The position numbers and the translations under genes were made by a program. The notes beneath the pieces are model-generated. The model had not been told where the DNA came from, did no database searches, and saw nothing but the letters and a program-made list of their open reading frames with translations. From Pseudomonadota bacterium (GTDB lineage: Bacteria; Pseudomonadota; Gammaproteobacteria; Steroidobacterales; Woeseiaceae), in assembly GCA_022563195.1 (NCBI GenBank), contig JADFNV010000001.1, forward strand, positions 62,001 to 126,000: a stretch of 64,000 nucleotides of DNA. Direction: 5' to 3'. Of the stretch, positions 1-8,830 are shown one piece after another; position 1 is the first letter of the stretch; each line of letters opens with the position of its first letter.

Positions 1-1
1 T

Positions 2-1066
2 TGCTCGACTACACCAACTGAACCGCCGCCGATCCCGAAACCCACTCGCATAGATCCTGAGCCTATCGCAGTAGCCGAGCCCGACAAGCGCGATCTCCGC
101 ATCAGCATCGCTGCAGTCGGTGACATGATGCTTGGCACCGACTATCCCGAAAATCATCTGCCCGACGATGACGGCGTAAGCTTTCTGAACGCGGTGACAG
201 CTGTTATTTCCTCGGCCGACATTGCATTCGGCAATCTCGAAGGCGTACTCGTCGACGGCGGGGATCCCGGTAAGACCTGCAAAAATCCGAACGCATGTTA
301 TCTGTTTCGGTCGCCGACTCGTTACGCGAAACATTTTCAGGAGGCCGGATTCGACGTGCTAAGCCTCGCCAACAACCATGCACGGGACTTTGGTGAAGAA
401 GGCCGGACAATGACGATGCAGGCGCTCGACGCCGTCGGTATTTACCATTCGGGCCGCGAGGGAGAATTCGCGAGCTTTACGGTCAACGACCTGAAAGTAG
501 CCGTGCTCGCCTATGCTGTCACCAGAGACTCCAATTTGCTGCTCGATTACGCACTCGCCGAATCAACCGTCGCCGAATACGCTGCGACGCATGACATTGT
601 CATCGTTTCTTTTCACGGTGGCGCCGAAGGCCAGGACGCAACGCACATACCGTTTGCTGAGGAGGAATATTTTGGCGAGCCCCGCGGCGATGTCGTGTTA
701 TTTGCTCGCTGCATGGTTGACGCGGGCGCGGATCTCGTCATCGGCCATGGTCCGCACGTCGTTCGCGGCATCGAGCGATACAAGAACCGACTGATCGCCT
801 ACAGCCTCGGTAACTTTGCAACTTACTACGGTATCAGCGTCGCTGGCATCAAGGGCATTGCCCCGATACTGATTACGACGCTCGACGGCGAAGGCCGTTT
901 TGTCGAAGGCGAAGTAATCTCAACCGTGCAGATACGCCCGGACGGGCCAAGTATCGACGATCAACAGAGGGCGTTGAACCTCATGCGCGGCTTAAGTATC
1001 GAGGATTTTGGAGAACCCGGACTGACATTTTTACCCGACGGCCGACTCTTACCCACAGATCGCTAG
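2..1066 (+). CDS. CapA-family (PGA_cap) lipoprotein, 5' end cut by window
   Basis: The reading frame is open from base 2, so the gene begins before the window; the first internal Met is at 125. The fold is the metallophosphatase-like CapA/PGA_cap domain. Visible motifs are GDMMLG, FGNLEG, LANNHARDFG, FHGG and GHGPHVVRG, which in this family hold metal-ligand-like Asp, Asn and His residues. The first in-frame codon is Cys followed by a Pro-rich linker of about 35 residues, which looks like the mature end of a lipoprotein, but the lipobox itself is outside the window. CapA proteins are linked to poly-gamma-glutamate capsule export, yet many solitary ones have no known substrate. No capBC neighbours are visible, so capsule synthesis should not be assumed. 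Confidence 0.85.
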   Translation, partial: CSTTPTEPPPIPKPTRIDPEPIAVAEPDKRDLRISIAAVGDMMLGTDYPENHLPDDDGVSFLNAVTAVISSADIAFGNLEGVLVDGGDPGKTCKNPNACYLFRSPTRYAKHFQEAGFDVLSLANNHARDFGEEGRTMTMQALDAVGIYHSGREGEFASFTVNDLKVAVLAYAVTRDSNLLLDYALAESTVAEYAATHDIVIVSFHGGAEGQDATHIPFAEEEYFGEPRGDVVLFARCMVDAGADLVIGHGPHVVRGIERYKNRLIAYSLGNFATYYGISVAGIKGIAPILITTLDGEGRFVEGEVISTVQIRPDGPSIDDQQRALNLMRGLSIEDFGEPGLTFLPDGRLLPTDR

Positions 1067-1248
1067 ACGTGTAATCGGGCTCAAGATAGCTGGTTTCGAA
1101 AATTGCGAGCTCATTATGTGAAACGGCTCTCAGTTTATCCCTTGCCCAAGAACTTAAAAACCTTTTTGTGAACGACATCCCGTTTATGATTTGCGTTCGC
1201 GCGCATTTTCTGGTCTCCATAAACCATAGGCAACGTGGGAGCCAGAAT

Positions 1249-1554
1249 ATGTGGTCACCAACGCCAATCTACGAAAGAGTCCCGCAGGTCTGGTTTCTGC
1301 TCGGTCTGCTGTTCGTCGCGACCGGATTGTATCTGGGCTTTGAATTTGCACAGTCCTTTTGGTACATCGCAATCGGATGTTTCTGCTGCGCGTTTGGTGT
1401 GGCATTATTCGTGCTTCGACTTGGGGAGCGCCCGAGAGGGTCCGCAAAAACACGTTTATCTCCAGATTTCGTCTCGGAAGGGCCTGCACAGCAAGCGCCT
1501 GCAGCATCGAATGACGACAATTTGCCTGTGCTGGAGCAATCGGTCAGCAAATGA
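1249..1554 (+). CDS. Small two-helix membrane protein, unknown function
   Basis: A 101-residue protein with two hydrophobic segments (about residues 13-31 and 35-55) followed by a polar, Ala/Ser/Pro/Asp-rich cytoplasmic-looking tail. The ATG at 1249 is preceded by GGGAG at 1237-1241; an upstream in-frame GTG at 1168 would add 27 residues that look non-hydrophobic and lack a better ribosome site. It ends 18 bp from the convergent ntrX stop. I do not recognise the family; the codon use matches neighbours, so it is probably a real gene. A TATGAT hexamer at 1185-1190 could be a -10 element, but its -35 is poor. Confidence 0.6.
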   Translation: MWSPTPIYERVPQVWFLLGLLFVATGLYLGFEFAQSFWYIAIGCFCCAFGVALFVLRLGERPRGSAKTRLSPDFVSEGPAQQAPAASNDDNLPVLEQSVSK

Positions 1555-1572
1555 CAGGTGGACGATCGGCGA

Positions 1573-2937
1573 TTAGTCCTCGGCCGATATAGACTTGAAG
1601 TCGACGCCGAGTGAGCGCAGTTTTCGGTACAGATGCGTGCGCTCCATACCGACGCGCTTGGCGAGCTGTCCGACCTTGCCGTCGCACAAAATCAATTGTT
1701 GCTTCAGATACGCACGTTCAAATTTCTCTCGCGCCTCCCGAAGTGGCAGCGACAACAGATCCTGTTTAACGAGCGGCTCGTCGGCAGGAACACCGGCGGT
1801 GACCTCTGCCTCAACTTCTTCCAGTGAAATGTCGTCCTCGGTATCGATCAGCAGCAAGCGGCGCACCAGGTTTTTCAGCTCGCGCACATTATCCGGCCAC
1901 GGATAATGGCGTAGCCGATTCTGTGCTGCCACGCTAAATCGGCGAAACGACAACCCCTCCGAGTCTACGAGTTTATCGACATAGTAAGAAAGGAGCTCAG
2001 GGACATCCTCAGAATATTCCCGCAGCGGTGGTATGCGCAGGCTCAGGACGCTCAGTTGTGTGACGAGATCACGGCGCAGTGATTCGCCATTACTTTGTGT
2101 GTCGTAATTAATGCCAACAGTTGCCACGATTCGTGCATCGAGCTTTATGTGTTCACTGCTGCCGGCGCGGCTGAAAGCGCGGTCCTCCAGCACGGCCAGC
2201 AAAATTTTCTGGCCAGTGGCATTGAGGTCTGATAACTCTTCGATTACAAGCGTACCCTTGACCGCCCGTTCAAACGCGCCTGCATAAATCTCGCCGCCCT
2301 TCTCGCTGCCGAGCAACTGCTCTTCGACATTACTGTCAATTAACGATGCCGCCGTAATACTGATCAACGGCCCATCACCCCGAGGACTCAAAGCATGCAG
2401 GTATCGTGCGAACGCACTGCGACCCGTGCCGGGCTCGCCGCTTAGCAAAACCGATGCATCATGCTGCGCGTACTGTTGGACCTTCTCACGCAGCGACTGC
2501 ATGAGTACGCTGCGACCAACGGGCGCCAGTAATGCTGGCAACAATCTGCGACCCGACGGTGGTTTATTAGCCGACTCGAGCGCTGCCTCTACAGTGCGCA
2601 ACAATTTGGCCAGTGACAGCGGTTTTTCAATGAAATCGAACGCACCGAGTCGCGTCGCCTCGACCGCCGCATCGACCGTACCATGACCCGACATGATCAC
2701 TACCGGGCAGACCAGGTCGCCGCTTTCAGACCACTCTCGCAACAACGTGATGCCGTCCGTCTCGGGCATCCAGATGTCCAGAAGAATCAGGTCAAATTTC
2801 TCCTCTGCTCGGGCCATGCGCGCTTCGTTGGCATCTGCCGCAGCAACAACGCCGTAGCCCTCATCGGACAGGATTTCAGAAATCAAGTCGCGGATATCCG
2901 ACTCGTCATCGACCACCAGCACATGAGAACTGCTCAT
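1573..2937 (-). CDS. ntrX: NtrX-type response regulator with degenerate sigma-54 loop
   Basis: Response regulator partner of NtrY. Residues 1-120 form a receiver domain (acidic pair D10/D11, phospho-acceptor D54, KP motif near 105). Residues about 140-370 form an AAA+ domain and the C-terminus is a Fis-type HTH with the NtrX signature RTHLYRKLRSLG. The AAA+ core is unusual: Walker A reads GEPGTGRS (Lys replaced by Arg), Walker B reads LVIEE rather than LFLDE, and the GAFTGA loop that contacts sigma-54 is missing (the region reads GSEKGGEIYAGAFERA). The WPDNVREL sensor segment is kept. It therefore may not activate sigma-54 promoters in the usual way. The start overlaps the ntrY stop by 4 bp (ATGA), indicating translational coupling. 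Confidence 0.93.
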   Translation of the reverse strand: MSSSHVLVVDDESDIRDLISEILSDEGYGVVAAADANEARMARAEEKFDLILLDIWMPETDGITLLREWSESGDLVCPVVIMSGHGTVDAAVEATRLGAFDFIEKPLSLAKLLRTVEAALESANKPPSGRRLLPALLAPVGRSVLMQSLREKVQQYAQHDASVLLSGEPGTGRSAFARYLHALSPRGDGPLISITAASLIDSNVEEQLLGSEKGGEIYAGAFERAVKGTLVIEELSDLNATGQKILLAVLEDRAFSRAGSSEHIKLDARIVATVGINYDTQSNGESLRRDLVTQLSVLSLRIPPLREYSEDVPELLSYYVDKLVDSEGLSFRRFSVAAQNRLRHYPWPDNVRELKNLVRRLLLIDTEDDISLEEVEAEVTAGVPADEPLVKQDLLSLPLREAREKFERAYLKQQLILCDGKVGQLAKRVGMERTHLYRKLRSLGVDFKSISAED

Positions 2938-5165
2938 GCTCTTTCCCTCCTCTGTTCGGCACGTCCAGGTGCCTTTGCAATCATCGCTTCGCGCGCTGCC
3001 TCATTGAGTGGCAGGCGAATGCTAATTACTGCGCCGCCGTCTTGATTATTGTGCGCAACTATTGTGCCAATATGTTCTTCCACCAATTTCTTCACAATCG
3101 CAAGACCCAGACCCGTGCCCCTGGGCTTCGTCGTTACGTAAGGATCGAAAACCTGATTGAGTGACCCTTCTATGAACCCGGGACCATTGTCCTCAACCTT
3201 GATCAGCATGACCTCGATCGTCTCTATCTCAGCTACGCTGACCTGTACATCAATACGGCCGTCAATGGTATTTTCCAATGCCTCAATCGCGTTGCGAATG
3301 AGGTTGTGCAGAATCTGTCGCACACGACCGATGTCTGCTTCGATCTTCGGCATCGTCGGATCCGACGTCAGCACGATGTCGACACCGCTTTCTTGCGCGC
3401 GATACAGATCAACAACTTCGCGTACGAGCTTGTCCATACTGAAAACATCTATTTCCATGTCGGGCGCGCGGGCATAGTCGCTGAATGCGTTCACCATCTC
3501 TTTCATTGCCTCGACCTGTTGCACGATCGTGTGCGTGGCCCGATCGAGAACCTGCCCCTCTTCCTCACTCATCGAATCTAGGTACTTGCGTCGCAATCGC
3601 TCCGCCGACAGCTGAATCGGCGTTAATGGGTTCTTGATCTCGTGCGCCAGGCGCCGGGCAACTTCGCCCCACGCCGCATCTCGTTGCGCCTGCAACAACG
3701 CTGTAATATCGTCAAATACGATTACAAAGCCTGCCGCATGATTTTCATCTCCGGGCAGTGTTGTGCAAGCACAAGTCAGAACGCGCCGACCAACATCGCC
3801 GCGCAACACAATCTGCTCACGCCACTCCGTTTCGCCGGCACTCAGATGTACCTGCGCAACGTCGACGAATTGTTCAAGTAATGCCTGCCCTTTGGCAACA
3901 TCGTGCAAGTACTCACCCACATGATTTTCAAGGTCGACGTTGAGAATCGCACCCGATGCCTGGTTCGCCGTGCGAATTCGCATATCCAACTCCAGCGCAA
4001 GCACGCCCGTTGACAGTCTCGCCAGGATCACCTCGAGATTGGCGCGCTCGGCCTCAACCAGCGCCTGAGACAGGCTCGCTTCACGGCGTGCCGTAGCAAG
4101 ACGTTGCGTCATGTCATTGAACGAGCTGACGAGAAAGCCGATTTCGTCCTTTGTTGGTGTTGGCAACAGCGTATCGTAATCGCCTGCCGCTACAGCGCGC
4201 GTACCCGCAACGAGATCTTGGATCGGCGCAACGAGCCGACGCGACAATATGAACGCGCCATAAATTGCCGCAAGCAAGCTGAGCATCAGGACGACCGTTA
4301 ATGTCAGCATGAACGTAGTCTTCAACGGTTCGCGAAGAAACATGAGTTGTTGATATTCACGATAGGTATTGTCGACACTGTTCGCCAACCGTGCGAGACG
4401 CTCCGGCATGGGAAAGTAGGCCTGAATTACGCCGACTCGGCCGATTCGGCCACTGCTTGAAAATAATACAGCTGTGTGAATTTCGTAATCGTCCGGATCG
4501 ACTGCAACGTACGGCCGATCCTGCTGCATCTGCAACATCACTTCTTCCTTGAGCGGTCTTGGCAGTCTGGCCAAGGAGCTGGCCGAGCTGGTGGCCAGGA
4601 TGCGATTATTGCTGCCATAGATAGTGATTTCGCTGGCGTCACTTTCACGCCGCAACATGCTGAGCTCAAAAACCAATAGTGACTCGTTGACGTTGCCAAG
4701 GTGTTGCGCTATCTGTTGCGTCGTCTTCAAGCGCTGGCCCATCTGCATTTCGAGTGTCGCACGACTGAGCCGCAACGCATTTTCAAGCCCCACCTCGGTC
4801 TCGACGTTAAACCATGTGTCGATCCCCTTGCTGATGAACTGCATTGAAAAGTAAAACACGACGAGCAATGGTAATACTGCGAGGCCGACGAACATGCCGA
4901 CGATGCGGGCTTTGAGCTTCGCCCCCGGCACATGAGTGCGATACTCTCGCAGCAGGCGAGCGAGGTTGCCAACGAGCAGCATGAATAATACGAGGACACC
5001 GGCAATATTAATCGCCAGTATTACGTTGTGCAGCCGGTCGAAATCGTCCGAGTTTTGTGCGGTCCGACTCAGCAGAAACAAGGCAACCAATACAAGGCCG
5101 ACGCCGACCGCCGCCAATAACGCGTTAAAAGCTCGTTTTATCTTTCGAGCAACCATTCGGACCAT
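2934..5165 (-). CDS. ntrY: NtrY-type membrane sensor histidine kinase
   Basis: Membrane histidine kinase that phosphorylates NtrX; the NtrYX pair is tied to nitrogen and redox control in other Proteobacteria. Three or four N-terminal hydrophobic segments surround a periplasmic sensor region; then come a HAMP segment (TKDEIGFLVSSFNDM), a PAS-like region, the DHp helix with phospho-His in HEIKNPLTPIQLSAERL, and a HATPase domain with NLIRNAIEAL (N box), DNGPGF (G1) and GTGLGLAI (G2). The ATG at 5165 is given; GTG at 5183 and ATG at 5156 are alternatives, none with a clear ribosome site. All overlap the end of the DUF4390 gene, so translation is probably coupled. Confidence 0.92.
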   Translation of the reverse strand: MVRMVARKIKRAFNALLAAVGVGLVLVALFLLSRTAQNSDDFDRLHNVILAINIAGVLVLFMLLVGNLARLLREYRTHVPGAKLKARIVGMFVGLAVLPLLVVFYFSMQFISKGIDTWFNVETEVGLENALRLSRATLEMQMGQRLKTTQQIAQHLGNVNESLLVFELSMLRRESDASEITIYGSNNRILATSSASSLARLPRPLKEEVMLQMQQDRPYVAVDPDDYEIHTAVLFSSSGRIGRVGVIQAYFPMPERLARLANSVDNTYREYQQLMFLREPLKTTFMLTLTVVLMLSLLAAIYGAFILSRRLVAPIQDLVAGTRAVAAGDYDTLLPTPTKDEIGFLVSSFNDMTQRLATARREASLSQALVEAERANLEVILARLSTGVLALELDMRIRTANQASGAILNVDLENHVGEYLHDVAKGQALLEQFVDVAQVHLSAGETEWREQIVLRGDVGRRVLTCACTTLPGDENHAAGFVIVFDDITALLQAQRDAAWGEVARRLAHEIKNPLTPIQLSAERLRRKYLDSMSEEEGQVLDRATHTIVQQVEAMKEMVNAFSDYARAPDMEIDVFSMDKLVREVVDLYRAQESGVDIVLTSDPTMPKIEADIGRVRQILHNLIRNAIEALENTIDGRIDVQVSVAEIETIEVMLIKVEDNGPGFIEGSLNQVFDPYVTTKPRGTGLGLAIVKKLVEEHIGTIVAHNNQDGGAVISIRLPLNEAAREAMIAKAPGRAEQRRERA

Positions 5166-5740
5166 TCGCTTTGTAACTGCCACTGATCACGCCAGAAAAA
5201 CAGCAGTCTCAGCGGCGCCGGGTACTGCTGCGTATTAAGCATTGCTCGCAGCCGAATCCGGTATCCCTTATCGGCTTCGAGCAAAGAGCTGTCAATCAGC
5301 GGCAGGCCCTGTACGCGACCGAGACTGTTTAGCGCGGAGTAGAGCGTTGCGAAAGAATCCTGATCACCACTATTCAAGTTGCGAACAATGTAGCGTTGAC
5401 TCAATGGCCGATACTCAAGTTCGTATCGAACGGCCAATTCGGCATCGATGCTGTCAAAGTAGAAACGACGTATGCGGATGATCTGCAATTGCAGCTCGAT
5501 AGTCAGCGGCACGCCGCTAGCCAATGCCCTGAGCGCCTCACTGCTCAGTACGAGCTGTAGCCTCGCGTCGAGCGTATGCACGCCGTCGACCAACGCCGTC
5601 GCTGCCGATCGAACCTCGAAATAGCCCTCACGTTCGATTTCGTCCCGGGCGAAGCCATTGCCCGCTGCGAACAGCACAAGCAATGCCAGCACGAAACCGT
5701 GGGACAAGCCATAGCGTTGAATGATGAGTATGCGCGACAT
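5138..5740 (-). CDS. DUF4390 exported protein
   Basis: About 200 residues with a signal peptide (hydrophobic stretch at residues 14-28, cleavage probably after GNGFA) followed by a beta-rich domain of the DUF4390 family, which is commonly found between rsmB and ntrY in gammaproteobacteria. Function is not established. The ATG at 5740 lies directly after AAGAAAGG, so ribosome spacing is tight; an upstream in-frame start at 5785 would overlap rsmB and spoil the signal peptide. It starts 7 bases after the rsmB stop and its last codons overlap ntrY, so it is part of the def-fmt-rsmB-ntrYX operon. Confidence 0.8.
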   Translation of the reverse strand: MSRILIIQRYGLSHGFVLALLVLFAAGNGFARDEIEREGYFEVRSAATALVDGVHTLDARLQLVLSSEALRALASGVPLTIELQLQIIRIRRFYFDSIDAELAVRYELEYRPLSQRYIVRNLNSGDQDSFATLYSALNSLGRVQGLPLIDSSLLEADKGYRIRLRAMLNTQQYPAPLRLLFFWRDQWQLQSEWSEWLLER

Positions 5741-5747
5741 CCTTTCT

Positions 5748-7076
5748 TCAGGAATCCTTCTCAAGACATGCGAAGTAAAAGCCATCCGTAGCTTCCATAC
5801 CCGGCAGGATCTGGAACCCGCAAGCCTTGACCCGCATTAAATCGCGGATGTTGTTATTTTGCAACACATCGTTTTCCTGTGCGTCGGCGTTAGCGTCGAG
5901 AAAACGCCCGACAATTTCATCGTTTTCGGCCGCCAGCACGGAACAGGTCACATACAGCAACCGCCCACCCGTCACCAGCAATGGCCAAAGTGCGCTCAAC
6001 ATGGCTGACTGAGTTCGGGCGAATCCGCCGATATCGTCCGCCCGCCTCAAATGCTTGATATCCGGGTGACGTCGGATTACGCCGCTGGCCGAACATGGAG
6101 CATCGAGGAGGATGCCATCGAATAGCGTACCGTCCCACCACTCACCAGGATTCGATGCATCTGCGACCAATTGCGTTGCCTCGAGGCCAAGTCGATCGAG
6201 ATTTGCGGACACATCCCGCAATCGCGCTGCGTCATTGTCTACACATGTCAGAGCCATTCGATCACCCGCTAGTTCCAGCAAATGCCCACTCTTGCCGCCC
6301 GGCGCCGCACAGGCGTCGAGCACACGCCCGGAAACCCCCTCGAGCAACCATGGCGCGGCAAGCTGTGCGGCGGCATCCTGCACAGACACATGCCCATCGG
6401 CGAATCCGGGCAACGCATCGACAGGCTGTGCCTCGGCCAGGCGTACAGCCTGGGGAGCCGCATCCAGCAGGACACCGGTCATTCCGCAGGCCTCGAGGCG
6501 CCGCAGATAGTCAGCCGCTGTGCCATGGGCCGGATTCACACGCAACCACATCGGCGCGCGCTCATTATTGGCCTTGAGAATATCGGACCAATCGTCGGGC
6601 CAATCGGCTGCGATTGCATCAATGAACCACTGCGGATGGTCGTGAGCCGCCTCGTCATTAGACGGCTCAAGCTCTGCAATTCGGTCGCGCAAGAATCGGC
6701 GTAACACTGCGTTGACGACCGGCGCAAGTTTCGGCCGGCGCAGAAATCGCGCCGCGTCGACTGTCTGCGACACCACAGCGTGGTCCGGGATGCGAGTTTG
6801 GTCAAGCTGGTAAATTCCCGTAGCGATCAAGGCATTGACGGTACTGTCGCGCGCCCGCAGCGGCCGACTGAGCAGCGAGTCGACCCAGTACTGAAGCCGC
6901 CAGTGATGTCGTAAAGTCCCGTAGCACAGCAACCGCAACAGCGACCTGTCGCCCTCGGCGACACCTGCTTCGAATTCACCGAGCGCCTTGTCAAGGGAAC
7001 GTCCGGAGGTGGTGACGGCATCGATAATCTGCGCCGCTGTCGCTCGCAGCTTTGCGCCCTGTCTGCTGTCGCTCAC
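5748..7076 (-). CDS. rsmB: 16S rRNA (cytosine-967-C5)-methyltransferase RsmB
   Basis: Methylates C967 of 16S rRNA using S-adenosylmethionine. The 442-residue protein has an N-terminal NusB-like RNA-binding domain (about 1-140) and a Rossmann methyltransferase domain. Motif I VLDACAAPGGKSGHLLEL lies near residue 250, motif IV DAPCSASGV near 325, and the nucleophile-bearing VTCSV near 375, so both cysteines of m5C enzymes are present. The GTG at 7076 was chosen because it overlaps the fmt stop as GTGA; the longer reading frame to 7181 runs inside fmt and adds unrelated residues. Confidence 0.95.
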   Translation of the reverse strand: MSDSRQGAKLRATAAQIIDAVTTSGRSLDKALGEFEAGVAEGDRSLLRLLCYGTLRHHWRLQYWVDSLLSRPLRARDSTVNALIATGIYQLDQTRIPDHAVVSQTVDAARFLRRPKLAPVVNAVLRRFLRDRIAELEPSNDEAAHDHPQWFIDAIAADWPDDWSDILKANNERAPMWLRVNPAHGTAADYLRRLEACGMTGVLLDAAPQAVRLAEAQPVDALPGFADGHVSVQDAAAQLAAPWLLEGVSGRVLDACAAPGGKSGHLLELAGDRMALTCVDNDAARLRDVSANLDRLGLEATQLVADASNPGEWWDGTLFDGILLDAPCSASGVIRRHPDIKHLRRADDIGGFARTQSAMLSALWPLLVTGGRLLYVTCSVLAAENDEIVGRFLDANADAQENDVLQNNNIRDLMRVKACGFQILPGMEATDGFYFACLEKDS

Positions 7077-8002
7077 AGTCTTCGGCCAACCAGGTCCATC
7101 TGTGTTGAAAACTCTCCGGCTGTAACGGGACGCTTGCCGGGCCGCTGTAGTGACTCGATGTTTAGCGCCCCGTCGCCACACGCTACGATGATGCCATCAC
7201 GACCTGCCGCGACCAGCGTACCCGGCGCTTCGTCTACTGCGGCAATTTGCCGTGCCCGCCAACACTTGATGCGGATATCGTCGAGCATGAAGTACGCGCC
7301 CGGTGCCGGGTTGTATGCGCGCACCAGGCGCTCAAGCTCGGTCGCCGGACGCTGCCAGTCTATGGCCGCATCCTCTGTCCTGATCTTCGCTGCATATGTC
7401 GCCAATGATTCATCCTGTTCCACCGCTGAGATATTGCCACGCACAATGTCGGCCAGATGTGCCACCAGCAGCCGGCCACCCACCGCTGCGAGTCGGTCGT
7501 GCAATTCTCCCGCGGTCTCTTGCTCGCCGATGCTGACGGTCTCGCTGACGTAAGTTGGACCGCAGTCCAGGCCCGACGACATCGACATCAGGCAAATTCC
7601 GGTTTCCGCATCGCCCGCGAGAATCGCGGCTTGCACCGGTGCTGCGCCGCGCCACCGCGGCAGCAGCGACGCATGCACATTGAGACAGCCGACCGTAGGA
7701 ATGTCGAGCACACTTTGCGGCAGAATCAATCCATACGCAGCGACAATGATGATGTCAGGTTCAAGTGCCGCGAGATCTGCGATAACAGCATCGTCACGCA
7801 ACGTCGTCGGCTGCATGACCGTGATTCCACGTTCCGTAGCGTAGACATTGACCGCGCTCGGCGTCAGTCGCTTGCCGCGACCAGCGGGTCGATCGGGCTG
7901 CGTCAGAATGGCGCCAGGCACGACGCCCGACGCGACGAGCGCCTCTAACGACACGCGGGCAAACTCCGGCGTACCGGCAAAAATCACCTTGGGCTGGTTC
8001 AT
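7073..8002 (-). CDS. fmt: Methionyl-tRNA formyltransferase
   Basis: Formylates initiator Met-tRNA from 10-formyl-THF. At 309 residues it is full length. FAGTPEF (about 9-15) and QPDRPAGRGKRL are the usual N-terminal signatures; NVHASLLPRWRGAAP carries the catalytic Asn/His, and the C-terminal OB-fold domain binds tRNA. It follows def on the same strand with a 28-bp gap that contains a REP-like hairpin (8009-8035) immediately upstream of the start codon, and no good ribosome site is visible in that gap. Confidence 0.97.
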   Translation of the reverse strand: MNQPKVIFAGTPEFARVSLEALVASGVVPGAILTQPDRPAGRGKRLTPSAVNVYATERGITVMQPTTLRDDAVIADLAALEPDIIIVAAYGLILPQSVLDIPTVGCLNVHASLLPRWRGAAPVQAAILAGDAETGICLMSMSSGLDCGPTYVSETVSIGEQETAGELHDRLAAVGGRLLVAHLADIVRGNISAVEQDESLATYAAKIRTEDAAIDWQRPATELERLVRAYNPAPGAYFMLDDIRIKCWRARQIAAVDEAPGTLVAAGRDGIIVACGDGALNIESLQRPGKRPVTAGEFSTQMDLVGRRL

Positions 8003-8008
8003 ATCAAT

Positions 8009-8035
8009 GAGCGCGCGCTGCGGCCCGCTCCTACA
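8009..8035 (-). repeat. REP-like hairpin between def and fmt
   Basis: Read on the minus strand the segment begins TGTAGGAGCGGGC and can fold as GAGCGGGC / CGCAGC loop / GCGCGCTC (7 of 8 pairs). TGTAGGAGCG-headed short palindromes are a known REP style in pseudomonads and related bacteria. Here the TAG of the REP head is also the stop codon of def. Only one copy was noticed in the window, so its status as a dispersed repeat is an inference. Confidence 0.4.
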
Positions 8036-8549
8036 TTATGGCCGCAGAGACTTGGTGGCGCTTGTCTCGCACCAGTCGTTTGCGAATTCGTTGCCGTTTA
8101 GCTTCTGACAGGTAATCGACAAACAGCTTGCCATCCAGGTGATCTATCTCGTGCTGGAAGCAAACCCCGAGTAGACCAGAGGCTTCCATTTCCACGTCCT
8201 CGCCGTCGCGCCCGACGAAGCGCAAGCGAATATGCTCGGCGCGTTCGACCTCTGCGTAATAACCAGGTACCGACAGACAGCCTTCTTCGGTCACAATGAC
8301 ACCGTCCTTTTCAAGAATGACCGGATTAATCAGGGCATGGGGTTCGCTTTGGTCCGCCGACACATCGGCTACGAGCAGCCGCTTGTGCACATCGACCTGG
8401 GATGCCGCCAGTCCGATGCCGGGCGCCGCGTACATGGTTTCGAACATATCGTCAATGAGCGCGTTGAGCTTGTCGTCGACAACCTCGACCGGCACTGCCC
8501 GCGTCCGCAGCCGTGGGTCAGGGAACTCCAATATTGTCAGTATCGCCAT
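8031..8549 (-). CDS. def: Peptide deformylase
   Basis: Removes the formyl group from nascent N-terminal fMet. The 172-residue protein has the three hallmark motifs: GIGLAASQ (44-51), EGCLS with metal ligand C91, and HEIDH with metal ligands H133 and H137 plus the catalytic Glu. First gene of the operon def-fmt-rsmB-DUF4390-ntrY-ntrX. A well-matched promoter lies about 55-85 bp upstream (8604-8632). Confidence 0.97.
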   Translation of the reverse strand: MAILTILEFPDPRLRTRAVPVEVVDDKLNALIDDMFETMYAAPGIGLAASQVDVHKRLLVADVSADQSEPHALINPVILEKDGVIVTEEGCLSVPGYYAEVERAEHIRLRFVGRDGEDVEMEASGLLGVCFQHEIDHLDGKLFVDYLSEAKRQRIRKRLVRDKRHQVSAAIM

Positions 8550-8603
8550 AATTTCCTGTGGGCTAATGAGCTCATCGCTGTGTAATGATCATGCGACTGC
8601 AAC

Positions 8604-8632
8604 ATAATAAATATGCCCATTAATCGTGTGAA
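8604..8632 (-). promoter_or_regulatory. Sigma-70 promoter for the def operon
   Basis: On the minus strand, TTCACA (8632-8627) and TATTAT (8609-8604) are separated by exactly 17 bp; each hexamer matches consensus at five of six positions. It points at def and lies in the 281-bp divergent region between def and the LysM-protein gene. Confidence 0.7.
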
Positions 8633-8830
8633 ATCCTGCAGAAACCACCTAAATGTTTGACTTTATTGAATAAGATGTCGGACAATCGCTGCTGGCCGTA
8701 CATCATCCCCAGGGCGTTTGCAGCCGGAAATGTGACGTAATTGGCAGCCGCGAACGCACCGGAACGACATATTATAGCAACGCCAAATAACTACTGGTCT
8801 CATCATCTTGTATAGAGCACCGAGGAAATC

